Below are positions 1-6,587 of a stretch of DNA of 10,065 nucleotides, one piece after another. The notes beneath the pieces are model-generated. The model had not been told where the DNA came from and searched no databases. It saw only the letters and a list, made by a program, of their open reading frames with translations. Numbering within the stretch: position 1 is the first letter of the stretch; each line of letters starts with the position of its first letter. The DNA is from Acidobacteria bacterium UBA6911 (GTDB taxonomy: Bacteria; Acidobacteriota; UBA6911): NCBI GenBank assembly GCA_002451015.1, contig DKBB01000182.1:1-10065 (forward strand), given 5' to 3'. The translations under genes were made by a program, and so were the position numbers.

Positions 1-50
1 ATTTCTGCGGTGATCTGGTAATGGGCCAGCGCCTTTCCAATCATGGACAT
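1..50 (-). CDS. Start of a probable serine/threonine protein kinase (partial, runs off left edge)
   Basis: Only 16 codons are visible on the minus strand, reading MSMIGKALAHYQITAE before the edge. This matches the usual opening of bacterial PknB-type kinases (MIGKxLxHYxIxxxIGxGGMGxVY), where the glycine-rich ATP loop would start just outside the window. There are two in-frame ATGs, at 50-48 and 44-42. The second gives the family-typical MIGK start and has a GGATGGA purine stretch about 9 bases upstream, so 44 may be the true start. The frame is closed further upstream by a TAG within the gap, so the gene does begin here. It is divergent from the lipoprotein gene. The kinase identity is an inference from a short but characteristic string; no catalytic residues can be seen. 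Confidence 0.5.
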   Translation of the reverse strand, partial: MSMIGKALAHYQITAE

Positions 51-109
51 AGGTCCATCCCGAAATCCTACGGATACGCTTTCATATAAATCTTTTAAAT
101 TGTGTGGCT

Positions 110-115
110 ATTATA
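110..115 (-). promoter_or_regulatory. Candidate -10 box for the leftward kinase-like gene
   Basis: A perfect TATAAT on the minus strand sits about 60 bases before the kinase-like start codon. No matching -35 hexamer is recognisable at normal spacing, so this is a weak candidate in AT-rich DNA. Confidence 0.25.
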
Positions 116-376
116 TGGGATTAATCTGTGGTCAGAAGTGAAATTCTCGCTACTAATTCATTAATAATTTCTCAGTTTCCGGTTACGGTGCTTTTCGTGC
201 ACTGGGAAAAAACGCTACTTTAAAATTGTTACAAATCATGTCCTTGGATTCCCCGAAACCCGTTTCTTCAGTTCTTCAAAACAGTAGCGTATAATGGTTC
301 GCTGACACTCAGCAGCGTTTGTGGTTCGATGCCCTGACTACTACTCCACGATATAAACTATGGTCTGTTTAATGGG

Positions 377-382
377 AAGGAG
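377..382 (+). promoter_or_regulatory. Shine-Dalgarno site that fixes the lipoprotein start
   Basis: AAGGAG lies 7 bases before the ATG at 390. It selects that ATG over the in-frame ATG at 360, which has no such site and would put a non-signal-like stretch ahead of the lipoprotein signal peptide. Confidence 0.8.
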
Positions 383-389
383 ATTTAGC

Positions 390-932
390 ATGAAGATTTC
401 AGACGATCACGTTTTGATAAAGGCAATCCTTGTTATCCTTGCCTGTTTAACGCTGGCATCTTGTACAAACACTTCCACAGAACCGGAAAGTTCCCCTGCG
501 ACATTGCAAGGAGAAATCACACAACCAAGCATCGAAGGCACATACCGTTTCGTTTCGCGAGAACTGCCGGACGGAACTATATTGCAGGAACCCGACGTCA
601 CGGGATTATTTACGTATACAAAGACGCGAAGGAACTTTAACATTGCCGTAAAGGATGATGCAGGACAGACGTTTGGATCGCGTGTCTCGGAATATCGCTT
701 GACACCAACGGAATATAGCGAAATGGATATTCTCGCTATCTCGAACGATGAGGCGGACCGGGACCGCGTTGTTTACACTAGGACGGAAAAAACAAAAAGC
801 GTTCCAGTGAAATTCGAAGGTAACCGTATCGAATACCAACCGGAGGGCGAGCCGGTGCTTGTCTTCGAAGGAACGAAGCTGACTGCGACATCAGAGGGTG
901 CATTTATTGATGTCTGGGAGAAGGTGGAATAG
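390..932 (+). CDS. Lipoprotein with lipocalin-like domain, function unknown
   Basis: This encodes 180 residues from the ATG at 390, chosen for its strong AAGGAG site. The N-terminus is a type II signal peptide: a hydrophobic core at about residues 8-21, then the lipobox LASC with Cys25 as the lipidated residue. The residue after Cys is Thr, not Asp, so Lol sorting to the outer membrane is expected in a Gram-negative cell. After a Ser/Thr/Pro-rich linker (26-48), the segment from about 49 (EGTYRFVSRELPDG) through 85 resembles the start of lipocalin-like domains, whose pattern is G-T-[WY]-x-[LF]-V-S plus a later G-x-x-x-Y-T strand. The rest is mainly predicted beta strand with many charged residues. 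No catalytic motif is visible. The gene stands alone between AT-rich gaps. The lipoprotein call is solid, the lipocalin-like fold is tentative, and the ligand is unknown. Confidence 0.82.
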   Translation: MKISDDHVLIKAILVILACLTLASCTNTSTEPESSPATLQGEITQPSIEGTYRFVSRELPDGTILQEPDVTGLFTYTKTRRNFNIAVKDDAGQTFGSRVSEYRLTPTEYSEMDILAISNDEADRDRVVYTRTEKTKSVPVKFEGNRIEYQPEGEPVLVFEGTKLTATSEGAFIDVWEKVE

Positions 933-941
933 CAAGGAATT

Positions 942-993
942 GCGGCAGCCAGCTATGTTTGAAATTAAAAACCAGAGAGTGGTTGGCTGCCGC
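942..993 (+). terminator. Inverted repeat after the lipoprotein gene, possible transcription end
   Basis: GCGGCAGCCA at 942-951 pairs perfectly with TGGCTGCCGC at 984-993, leaving a 32-base loop. It begins 9 bases after the stop codon and is GC-rich in an AT-rich gap, as a terminator stem would be. There is no T-tract after it and the loop is long, so it may instead protect the mRNA 3' end or act in Rho-dependent termination. Confidence 0.35.
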
Positions 994-1020
994 CGGTGGA
1001 AATTGCTTAGCTGAAACGTG

Positions 1021-1172
1021 AATGGTAAATTTAGCCGATTTTGTAAATCCCTTATAATATTGAATTATTTTACTTGTCTGGGCATACCGGACACTGGGAA
1101 TTCTATAAGTGTGGTTAACGTCCTAGTGGCTGGATAAAGGCGGATAGATCGTCGGATTGGAAATTTACCATT
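1021..1172. repeat. 12-bp inverted repeat bounding a 152-base intergenic segment
   Basis: AATGGTAAATTT at 1021-1032 is exactly complementary to AAATTTACCATT at 1161-1172. The arms are AT-rich and the 128-base interior has no ORF. CTGAA occurs just outside both arms (1011-1015 and 1174-1178), but at unequal distances. It could be a decayed MITE-like element or chance in AT-rich sequence. Confidence 0.3.
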
Positions 1173-1230
1173 TCTGAATAATTATTACGAGGTATTTCAG
1201 TATAAAACTGGTCCCGTTTTCTTATAGGAT

Positions 1231-1262
1231 GTGTTCAGTATGTCAAACCCTATTCAGAACAC
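1231..1262. promoter_or_regulatory. Dyad upstream of the amine oxidase gene, possible operator
   Basis: GTGTTC at 1231-1236 and GAACAC at 1257-1262 form an inverted repeat with 20 bases between the arms, centred about 50 bases before the ATG. A TTCAG motif also occurs twice here. The position suits an operator or leader hairpin, but the arms are only 6 bp. Confidence 0.2.
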
Positions 1263-1297
1263 GACAGCCGCTCCAATAATTTAGGAAAACGCTCCAT

Positions 1298-2821
1298 ATG
1301 GACTTGTACAATATTCCGGAACAATCCATCGATTATGCGGCCTTGGTATCCCGAAAGGAGGGATTAACGGAGCGAACACCCGGACATCCGGCAAGGGTTG
1401 CCATAGTGGGCGCCGGAGCAGCCGGATTGGTGGCCGCGTTTGAACTGATCCGTGTCGGGATCCAACCCGTTATCTACGAAGCTTCAGGCCGTATCGGCGG
1501 CCGATTATACTCCTATCGGTTTCCCGGAGACTCGAATGCCATTGCTGAACTCGGCGCAATGCGCTTTCCTCCCACCGCTGCCACCCTGAACCATTATTTG
1601 AAAAAATTCGATCTGGATACTCAGACATTTCCAGATCCGCTTGTCGTGCCAACAATACTGTACGTGAACTCTGAACGGTATATTTGCCGAAACGAAGCAG
1701 AACTACCGCGCCCTTTGCAGCGGGTTTCAAAAAAATGGGCCAAACTAGTAGACCAAATTATTATTGAGAAACAGAAAAAAATACTCGACAAAGAATCCCT
1801 CCGGGACTTCTGGCAGGAGCAGGTTGATCGATATGCCGACGTCACTTTCTACCAGGCACTCAGGGACGATGGCTGGAATTCAGAGGAAATAAACCTGTTC
1901 GGATCCCTCGGATTGGGAACAGGAGGGTTCGATTCCATTTATAATCTCAGTTTCCTGGAAATACTCCGCATCGTAAACTGCCGGTGGGAAAGAAACCAGA
2001 AACTAATCAAGGGCGGAGCGGAACAGCTGGCGGCCCGGTTATGGAACACCAGACGCGAGTGCCGGCGTTTCAAAATCACCAGCGTCCGGGAGCTGAACCA
2101 GGACCGCTGGCGGCAGGAAGTCCGTTCCATTGTTCTAGACCAAAACCGGGTATGCGTAACCGACCGCAGCGGCTATACGGACCGTTTTGACGCCGCCATC
2201 CTCACATGCGCCTTTCCAGCCATCGAAGCTGGTATCGATATCGATCCGGGGATATTTTCGCCGGATGTGATGCAGGCAATCCGCCGTGCGCACTATATTC
2301 GCTCGAGTAAAGTGTTTGTACGAACACGGAAGGCTTTCTGGAAACAGGAACCTCATTTTCCCCTGTGCGCGATCACTGACGAAATAACCAGGGGAACTTA
2401 CTTCTTCAATTTTGAGGACTCGGAATCGGGCGTTATCTGTCTGAGCTACACATGGGAAGATTCCTCCCAGAAGTTCCTGGCCGTGTCCCCGGAGCAGCAA
2501 GTGAACATATGCTTAAAAACTCTCGATCGGGTCATAGGCTCGGACCTTATCCGCTCCCAGGTCGAAGAAATAGTTACGATTTCCTGGGAGCAAACGCCGC
2601 ATTACCATGGGGCTTTCCGGCTCGCGTATCCGGGCCAATACCGGGATCAGGTTATTCTCTCCCGTCAGAACCAGGCTGCCGATCCGGCATGGAACCGCGG
2701 AGTGTATCTGGCGGGAGACAGTGTCTCCTTTTGCGGGGGATGGCTGGAAGGGGCACTGCAGACCGGTATACAGGCAGCAGTCTGTGCCGTCCATCGATGT
2801 TTAAACCTGGCCGGTGCATAG
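1298..2821 (+). CDS. FAD-dependent L-amino-acid oxidase/monooxygenase, IaaM (tryptophan 2-monooxygenase)-like
   Basis: This 507-residue flavin amine oxidase has an FAD dinucleotide site VAIVGAGAAGL at 34-44 (G38, G40, G43), the ribose-binding Glu61 and the GRIGGR motif at 64-69. GAMRFPP at 86-92 is a signature of tryptophan 2-monooxygenases, and Arg89 aligns with the Arg that binds the substrate carboxylate there. Further IaaM-like strings are FPDP (111-114), GSLGLGTGGF (202-211), SSKVF with Lys338 at the flavin N5 position, YTWED (384-388), Trp430, and the C-terminal FAD motif GDSVSFCGGWLEGA (473-486). IaaM decarboxylates tryptophan oxidatively to indole-3-acetamide, and relatives act on Phe or Lys. 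There is no signal peptide, so it is cytoplasmic. The region between about 140 and 200 looks shorter than in Pseudomonas IaaM (about 557 residues in total). The start has a weak AGGA 11 bases upstream. No amidase (IaaH) lies next to it. The family is certain; the exact substrate is not. Confidence 0.93.
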   Translation: MDLYNIPEQSIDYAALVSRKEGLTERTPGHPARVAIVGAGAAGLVAAFELIRVGIQPVIYEASGRIGGRLYSYRFPGDSNAIAELGAMRFPPTAATLNHYLKKFDLDTQTFPDPLVVPTILYVNSERYICRNEAELPRPLQRVSKKWAKLVDQIIIEKQKKILDKESLRDFWQEQVDRYADVTFYQALRDDGWNSEEINLFGSLGLGTGGFDSIYNLSFLEILRIVNCRWERNQKLIKGGAEQLAARLWNTRRECRRFKITSVRELNQDRWRQEVRSIVLDQNRVCVTDRSGYTDRFDAAILTCAFPAIEAGIDIDPGIFSPDVMQAIRRAHYIRSSKVFVRTRKAFWKQEPHFPLCAITDEITRGTYFFNFEDSESGVICLSYTWEDSSQKFLAVSPEQQVNICLKTLDRVIGSDLIRSQVEEIVTISWEQTPHYHGAFRLAYPGQYRDQVILSRQNQAADPAWNRGVYLAGDSVSFCGGWLEGALQTGIQAAVCAVHRCLNLAGA

Positions 2822-3161
2822 GGCGGATAGGCAAAATAAACGCCCGTTATGAATGTCTCCTTCCCCATCAAAACCGCCTTTTGGTTCCGCTAAGATCGAA
2901 TTATTTAATTTTGATTGAATTTCAAGTCTTGATCTTCCTATGCTTTACTCTGTTTTGCAGAATAATTGCGCAGGAATATTTACATTGAGTTTTTCGGATA
3001 GGAATGATTCAGGATTAGTAAGCCGCCGACATAGTAACTGCTTATCTTGATGATCGATCCATCCAGAAAAGTACCAGGAGGATTCTGTCCCTGGACTGTT
3101 CCAGGTGCTTATAAAATTGTTGGTTTTAATTGTTTGGAAGCGGATTATCGCTGGTTGTTTA
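2822..3161. other. Convergent intergenic gap without recognisable gene
   Basis: This AT-rich stretch lies between the converging oxidase and CDF genes. I see only weak stems: GGGCG at 2821-2825 with CGCCC at 2841-2845, and short CCAGG/CCTGG repeats around 3070-3110. None has a T-run, so no terminator can be called. A 79-codon minus-strand reading frame that overlaps the end of the CDF gene shows no family resemblance. Confidence 0.5.
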
Positions 3162-4079
3162 TTATTCCGGCGTTTTAGGCTCAAAATGAACGATCACGTC
3201 AAGAAGGTTTGATCCCTTCCGTATCAGGTTGATCTTGGTTTCCTCTGCAATGTTGTGCCCTTCAACAACCGTTATGCGTCCGTTTACCTGGATATGCAGG
3301 TCGACCTGGTACCCGTGGCCGATTTTTCGTGTCCTGATTTTGTGCACGGAAATTACGCCCCTGGTGGATAAAATAATATTTTCTATTTCTTTGATGAGTT
3401 CCGGGGATGCGCCCGTATCGGCCAATTCCTTCAATGAAGGCCAGACTATCTTCCATGCCGCCTGGAGAATGAACAGACTCACGATGATCGCGCCGACGTG
3501 ATCCACGAACGACCAGGAAGGAAATATTCGGGCGACTCCAACGGCAATAACCGCCGGGATGGAACTTAAGGCGTCCGAGCGATGGTGCCAGGCATTGGCC
3601 ACCACAGCGGAGGAACGGATCTTTTTCCCTACGAAAACCGTCCACTGGTAAATGGCTTCCTTGCTAACTATGGAAACGAAACCGGCGACCAGTGCGATCA
3701 TTTTCGGCGGCTGGGAATGCATTTCGTGAAGCGTAACGATCGCCCTGTAGGAAATGCCCACTGCCACGGCCGCCAGTGCCAGCCCGATAAACTGTGTGAT
3801 AATGGTTTCGATGCGTTGATGCCCGTGGGGATGGGTTGCGTCTGGAGGCGCACACCAGTACTTGACTCCCACAATGATGGCGATGTCGGTGACGGTATCC
3901 GAAAGGCTGTGAAATCCGTCGGCAAGTATTGTCTGGCTTCTTCCAAAGTAACCGGCGAGAATTTTGAAAACGGACAACAGGACATTGACAAGCATACCGG
4001 TCCAGGTCACCAGCTTCAGCTGATGGATCTGGTGGGAAGTCAAGCCATGATCCCGGCGATGCTCATCAGGATTTCGCAA
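3162..4079 (-). CDS. Cation diffusion facilitator (CDF), zinc-type efflux transporter
   Basis: This 305-residue CDF protein of the FieF/CzcD family exports divalent metal across the inner membrane by proton antiport. It has about six membrane segments (residues 22-45, 50-72, 93-115, 127-147, 170-187, 193-212) and a cytoplasmic dimerisation domain (about 215-305). The transport site reads HSLSD (His57, Asp61) in TM2 and HHRSD (His165, Asp169) in TM5. This HD-HD set is the one linked to zinc selectivity in ZnT transporters; E. coli FieF has Asp in place of the first His. The TM2-TM3 loop carries Asp80, His83 and His87, like FieF site B. His246, His262, His298 and Glu300 match the C-terminal metal site. 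Translation begins at TTG (4079-4077), supported by AAGGG 9 bases upstream; no in-frame ATG precedes TM1. The 132-base upstream gap has a promoter candidate, so it is probably transcribed separately. Confidence 0.95.
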   Translation of the reverse strand: MRNPDEHRRDHGLTSHQIHQLKLVTWTGMLVNVLLSVFKILAGYFGRSQTILADGFHSLSDTVTDIAIIVGVKYWCAPPDATHPHGHQRIETIITQFIGLALAAVAVGISYRAIVTLHEMHSQPPKMIALVAGFVSIVSKEAIYQWTVFVGKKIRSSAVVANAWHHRSDALSSIPAVIAVGVARIFPSWSFVDHVGAIIVSLFILQAAWKIVWPSLKELADTGASPELIKEIENIILSTRGVISVHKIRTRKIGHGYQVDLHIQVNGRITVVEGHNIAEETKINLIRKGSNLLDVIVHFEPKTPE

Positions 4080-4116
4080 CAGTGGTATCCCTTGTCAGCA
4101 ACCGTTTATGGGCCTT

Positions 4117-4148
4117 GCCCTTTATACGCCCTTTTTACAGTGTCTAAA
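4117..4148 (-). promoter_or_regulatory. Candidate promoter with overlapping direct repeat before the CDF gene
   Basis: On the minus strand TTTAGA (4148-4143) and TATAAA (4126-4121) stand 16 bases apart, giving a leader of roughly 35 bases to the TTG start. The heptamer AAAGGGC occurs twice, at 4134-4128 and 4123-4117, one helical turn (11 bases) apart, and the second copy overlaps the -10 box. This geometry would suit a repressor or activator responding to metal, but the motif matches no metalloregulator site that I know. Confidence 0.35.
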
Positions 4149-4211
4149 AGCAGAAAACGTATTTTATCGGCAGTTCGGGGTCGATGGGAAATGAATTTTG
4201 GACAACCGGCG

Positions 4212-5507
4212 TCAGATCTGTCGCCTGTCTATAACGCGCTTTGCTTTCAGTTCGAATCTCGGCAGCGATCCGGCTTCCGCCGCGGTCACTTCAATACGCA
4301 GTCCCAGGCGGTGAGACACTTCCCGTCGAATGGCGGTTAAGGTTTCCCGGATATCCCCTTCGGCAATCTCAACCAGGATTTCCAGTTCATCCATGTTCTC
4401 GATCCGGTCGACCACCACGGAAAATTCTGCAACGCACGGGAAGGATCGAACAATCGCTTCAATGGAACTCGGGAAGATGTTCACGCCCCGGATAATCAGC
4501 ATCTGATCGATCCGGCCGATGATTCCTCCCTCCATGCGCACGAAAGTGCGGCCGCATTCGCAGACGTCCCGGCTGATCCGCACATGGTCCGCCGTTCGAT
4601 ATCGAAGAACCGGCGATCCGACCCTGCCCAGATTCGTAATGACCATTTCGCCCTCATCGGCCGGTTCCATCGTCTGCGGGTCGAGCACTTCAACCAGGAA
4701 CTCTCCCTCATTCAAATGAACACCGCACTGTCCCAGGCAGGTCAGGCCGTGCCCGCCGATTTCGGTTGCGCCCGTGTGGTCGAATACCCGGGCGCCCCAC
4801 TCCTCTTCAATCTGTGCTTTTGTACCCGGGATGCTCCCGCCGGGTTCGCCGGCCACAATAATTTTACGAATGGCAGATTTTTCCAGGGCGATCTTTTCCT
4901 TCCGGGCCACCTCCGCCAGGTGAAGCGCGTAGGAAGGCGTGCAGCAGAGCACGGTCGCCTGCAGCGCAATGAGATTCCTCAGACGTTGATACGAATCCTG
5001 GGCGCCACCGGAAATGGCCAGGGCCCCGATTTTTTTGGATCCAGCCCAGGCGGCCCAGAATCCGATGAAGGGACCAAACGAGAAGGCGAAAAATATGCGG
5101 TCCGCCGCGGTAACGCCGGCAGCGAAATATACGGCCGCCCAACAGCGCGCCCACCAGTCCCAGCTCTCGGGCGTGTCGAGCCAGCGCAGGGGCTTCCCCG
5201 TCGTACCCGAAGTCTGGTGCAGGTGGATGTACCGGCCGAGCGGATAGGTAAGGTTGGTGCCGAAAGGCGGATGCGCTTCCTGGTCTTCTACCAGCTCGTT
5301 TTTGCGCGTAAAAGGCAGACGATTGAGCTCTTCAATCGTTCGCAGCATCCGCGAATCCGTAAAACCGGCATCACGCAGTTTCGCACCGTAAAAGGGATTA
5401 GAAGCAAGCAGCTCCTTTAAAAGCGCTTGCATGCGCGAGAACTGGAGTGTGGTGAGGGTCTCGCGATTGGCCGTTTCAACAGCCCGATCGAAGTAGGATA
5501 TTTCCAT
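4212..5507 (-). CDS. Phenylacetate-CoA ligase-like adenylate-forming enzyme (PaaK family)
   Basis: This 431-residue cytoplasmic ANL enzyme would activate a carboxylic acid to acyl-AMP and then acyl-CoA. The family's typical opening (YFDxxxE...LQxxRxxxLL, NPFY at 37-40) is present. Next come the ATP loop SGTTGKP (100-106), GEPGGS (220-225), DHTGATEIG (243-251), RYRTAD (302-307) and hinge GRID (331-334). The C-terminal RGVNIFPSSIE (340-350) is typical of PaaK, and the catalytic-lysine region is FELKAKRVIDRR (418-429). Cys257, His264, Cys316 and Cys318 could form the structural metal site seen in some PaaK-type enzymes. ATG at 5507 is preferred: it fits family length, and GGA lies 6 bases upstream. 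An upstream GTG at 5558 has a poorly placed site. It follows the esterase after 84 bases in the same direction. Related enzymes act on phenylacetate, other aryl acids or coenzyme F420, so the substrate is open. Confidence 0.93.
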   Translation of the reverse strand: MEISYFDRAVETANRETLTTLQFSRMQALLKELLASNPFYGAKLRDAGFTDSRMLRTIEELNRLPFTRKNELVEDQEAHPPFGTNLTYPLGRYIHLHQTSGTTGKPLRWLDTPESWDWWARCWAAVYFAAGVTAADRIFFAFSFGPFIGFWAAWAGSKKIGALAISGGAQDSYQRLRNLIALQATVLCCTPSYALHLAEVARKEKIALEKSAIRKIIVAGEPGGSIPGTKAQIEEEWGARVFDHTGATEIGGHGLTCLGQCGVHLNEGEFLVEVLDPQTMEPADEGEMVITNLGRVGSPVLRYRTADHVRISRDVCECGRTFVRMEGGIIGRIDQMLIIRGVNIFPSSIEAIVRSFPCVAEFSVVVDRIENMDELEILVEIAEGDIRETLTAIRREVSHRLGLRIEVTAAEAGSLPRFELKAKRVIDRRQI

Positions 5508-5591
5508 TGAGAATCCAGCCTGTTCGGTTTCTATACTTTTTCCGGAGCATCCGTACACACCCCTGCGAGAACCTACAGCAGATCCGGATCC

Positions 5592-6530
5592 TTAAGGAGC
5601 CGGCTTCGAGTGCTTGCCGAAAAACTCGTACACACTGGGCAGGCAGGCCGTGATCACGGGGCCGTGGCTCACACCCTCCATTTCATTGTATTCGTACGTC
5701 ATGCCCAATTCTTTCGCCTTTTCAACCCACTGCCGGGAAACGTCAACGGGAACCGCCTCGTCTACATCGCCATGCACGAACAGCACCGGCGTGTTCTTGA
5801 TTTTCTCGAGGCTGCCGGGATCGAGGCCGAATGCGGCCGGCGCTACCGGCGCCAGGGCAGCCCAAACCGATGCGTACTTGACGCCAAGATAAAGCGTTCC
5901 GGCGCCTCCCATGGAATGGCCCATCAGGTATATCCGGCGATCGTCCACGTTAAACTCCTTGCGGACGAGGTCCAGCACGTTCATGACATCTTTTTCGCTC
6001 AACTCGCGCAGGTTCGGCGGATCATTTTCATTAAAAAACATCGACATCTTTGGCTTAGGCTTTGCGTTGGCGTCTGACGGAGTCTCCCCGGTCTGAGTCT
6101 TTGGCTTGGCCGGAGCCTTGCTGAATTTGGACATATCGCCCATAGGAATACCATACCAGCCGCGCACGTTATAGCCCATGGGCCCCACGAGGATATAGCC
6201 GCCTTCCTCGGCCAGGTCCACGGCCTCTTTGGTAAGCATAAATTGAGGCCCGGCGCCCAACCCGTGCAGGGTAGCAATGAGGGGCGCTTTACTGTCTTTG
6301 CTCACCTTCGAGGAAACAAACACCAGATATTCAAGGTCTTCGTCCGTATCTTCAAAGTGATAGGTCCGGCTCTGGACGCGGGGATCTACCTGAAACGGCG
6401 AGAAACCGGTCTTGGGCTTGGCTTGCGGCTTGGAATCCTGGGAGACCGCAAATTGTGTTTGGAAGAAGCTTATTGCTAAAAAGAACGCAATGAGTGTAAC
6501 AACGGCTTTTGTTCTGCACCCGAATTTCAT
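5592..6530 (-). CDS. Secreted alpha/beta-hydrolase esterase (PHB depolymerase / prolyl-oligopeptidase-like)
   Basis: This encodes 312 residues from the ATG at 6530, which has a perfect AGGAGG 7 bases upstream. An N-terminal signal peptide (about 1-30, AVS before QD) sends it out of the cytoplasm. LHGLGAG (88-94) supplies the oxyanion region, GHSMGG (204-209) the nucleophile Ser206, HGDVDEAVP (253-261) the likely Asp257, and VSHGP (287-291) the likely His289, so the triad is complete. The block RELSEKDVMNVLDLVRKEFN (175-194) is typical of secreted esterases annotated as PHB-depolymerase, feruloyl-esterase or dienelactone-hydrolase-like. A Lys/Pro/Thr-rich insert at about 137-162 sits between the first half of the fold and this block, and it echoes the KPQAKPKT linker after the signal peptide. 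The gene starts 57 bases after actP stops, suggesting co-transcription. The real ester (acetyl, feruloyl or other) cannot be told from sequence. Confidence 0.93.
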   Translation of the reverse strand: MKFGCRTKAVVTLIAFFLAISFFQTQFAVSQDSKPQAKPKTGFSPFQVDPRVQSRTYHFEDTDEDLEYLVFVSSKVSKDSKAPLIATLHGLGAGPQFMLTKEAVDLAEEGGYILVGPMGYNVRGWYGIPMGDMSKFSKAPAKPKTQTGETPSDANAKPKPKMSMFFNENDPPNLRELSEKDVMNVLDLVRKEFNVDDRRIYLMGHSMGGAGTLYLGVKYASVWAALAPVAPAAFGLDPGSLEKIKNTPVLFVHGDVDEAVPVDVSRQWVEKAKELGMTYEYNEMEGVSHGPVITACLPSVYEFFGKHSKPAP

Positions 6531-6537
6531 CGACGTG

Positions 6538-6543
6538 CCTCCT
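6538..6543 (-). promoter_or_regulatory. Strong Shine-Dalgarno site that fixes the esterase start
   Basis: AGGAGG on the minus strand ends 7 bases before the ATG at 6530. It decides against the in-frame upstream ATG at 6569, which would put 13 non-signal-like residues before the signal peptide. Confidence 0.85.
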
Positions 6544-6587
6544 GTCGCATGTTGAAAAATCAGATCCATTATTGAACCAGTATATCT

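Larger units (their letters stand above)
51..389. other. AT-rich divergent intergenic region
   Basis: No gene is visible. This gap separates the leftward kinase-like gene from the rightward lipoprotein gene and should hold both promoters. On the minus strand a perfect TATAAT lies at 115-110, but no good -35 is seen 16-18 bases further out. On the plus strand TATAAT occurs at 290-295, with only a weak TTCAGT at 267-272 as -35. A second AT box, TATAAA at 352-357, would give a leader of roughly 25 bases to the ATG at 390. None of these is convincing by itself. Confidence 0.5.
933..1297. other. AT-rich gap between lipoprotein and amine oxidase genes
   Basis: I see no coding region here. The gap holds a hairpin just after the lipoprotein stop (942-993), a 12-bp inverted repeat bounding 1021-1172, a TATAAT at 1053-1058 and a GTGTTC/GAACAC dyad at 1231-1262 close to the oxidase start. 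These are listed separately. Confidence 0.5.

Noticed and set aside
2821..2845. GGGCG/CGCCC stem after the oxidase gene as a terminator
   Set aside because: The stem has only 5 bp and a 15-base loop, with no T-run following it.
2452..2988. 178-codon open frame on the plus strand overlapping the end of the oxidase gene
   Set aside because: Most of it is an alternative frame of the oxidase C-terminus, which encodes the conserved FAD motif in the true frame. The tail in the gap shows no similarity to any family.
2945..3184. 79-codon minus-strand frame just after the CDF gene
   Set aside because: It overlaps the CDF C-terminus, lacks a ribosome binding site worth noting, and has no recognisable motif.
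3582..4340. 252-codon open frame on the plus strand
   Set aside because: It lies across the CDF gene and the end of the CoA ligase gene on the opposite strand, and its translation shows no family features.
4584..5420. 278-codon open frame on the plus strand
   Set aside because: It is entirely antisense to the PaaK-like ligase, whose motifs are all intact, and looks like a shadow frame.
5508..5558. Longer start (GTG at 5558) for the CoA ligase
   Set aside because: The extra 17 residues fall outside the family's usual N-terminus, and the nearest purine tract is too close or too far from the GTG. ATG at 5507 fits better.
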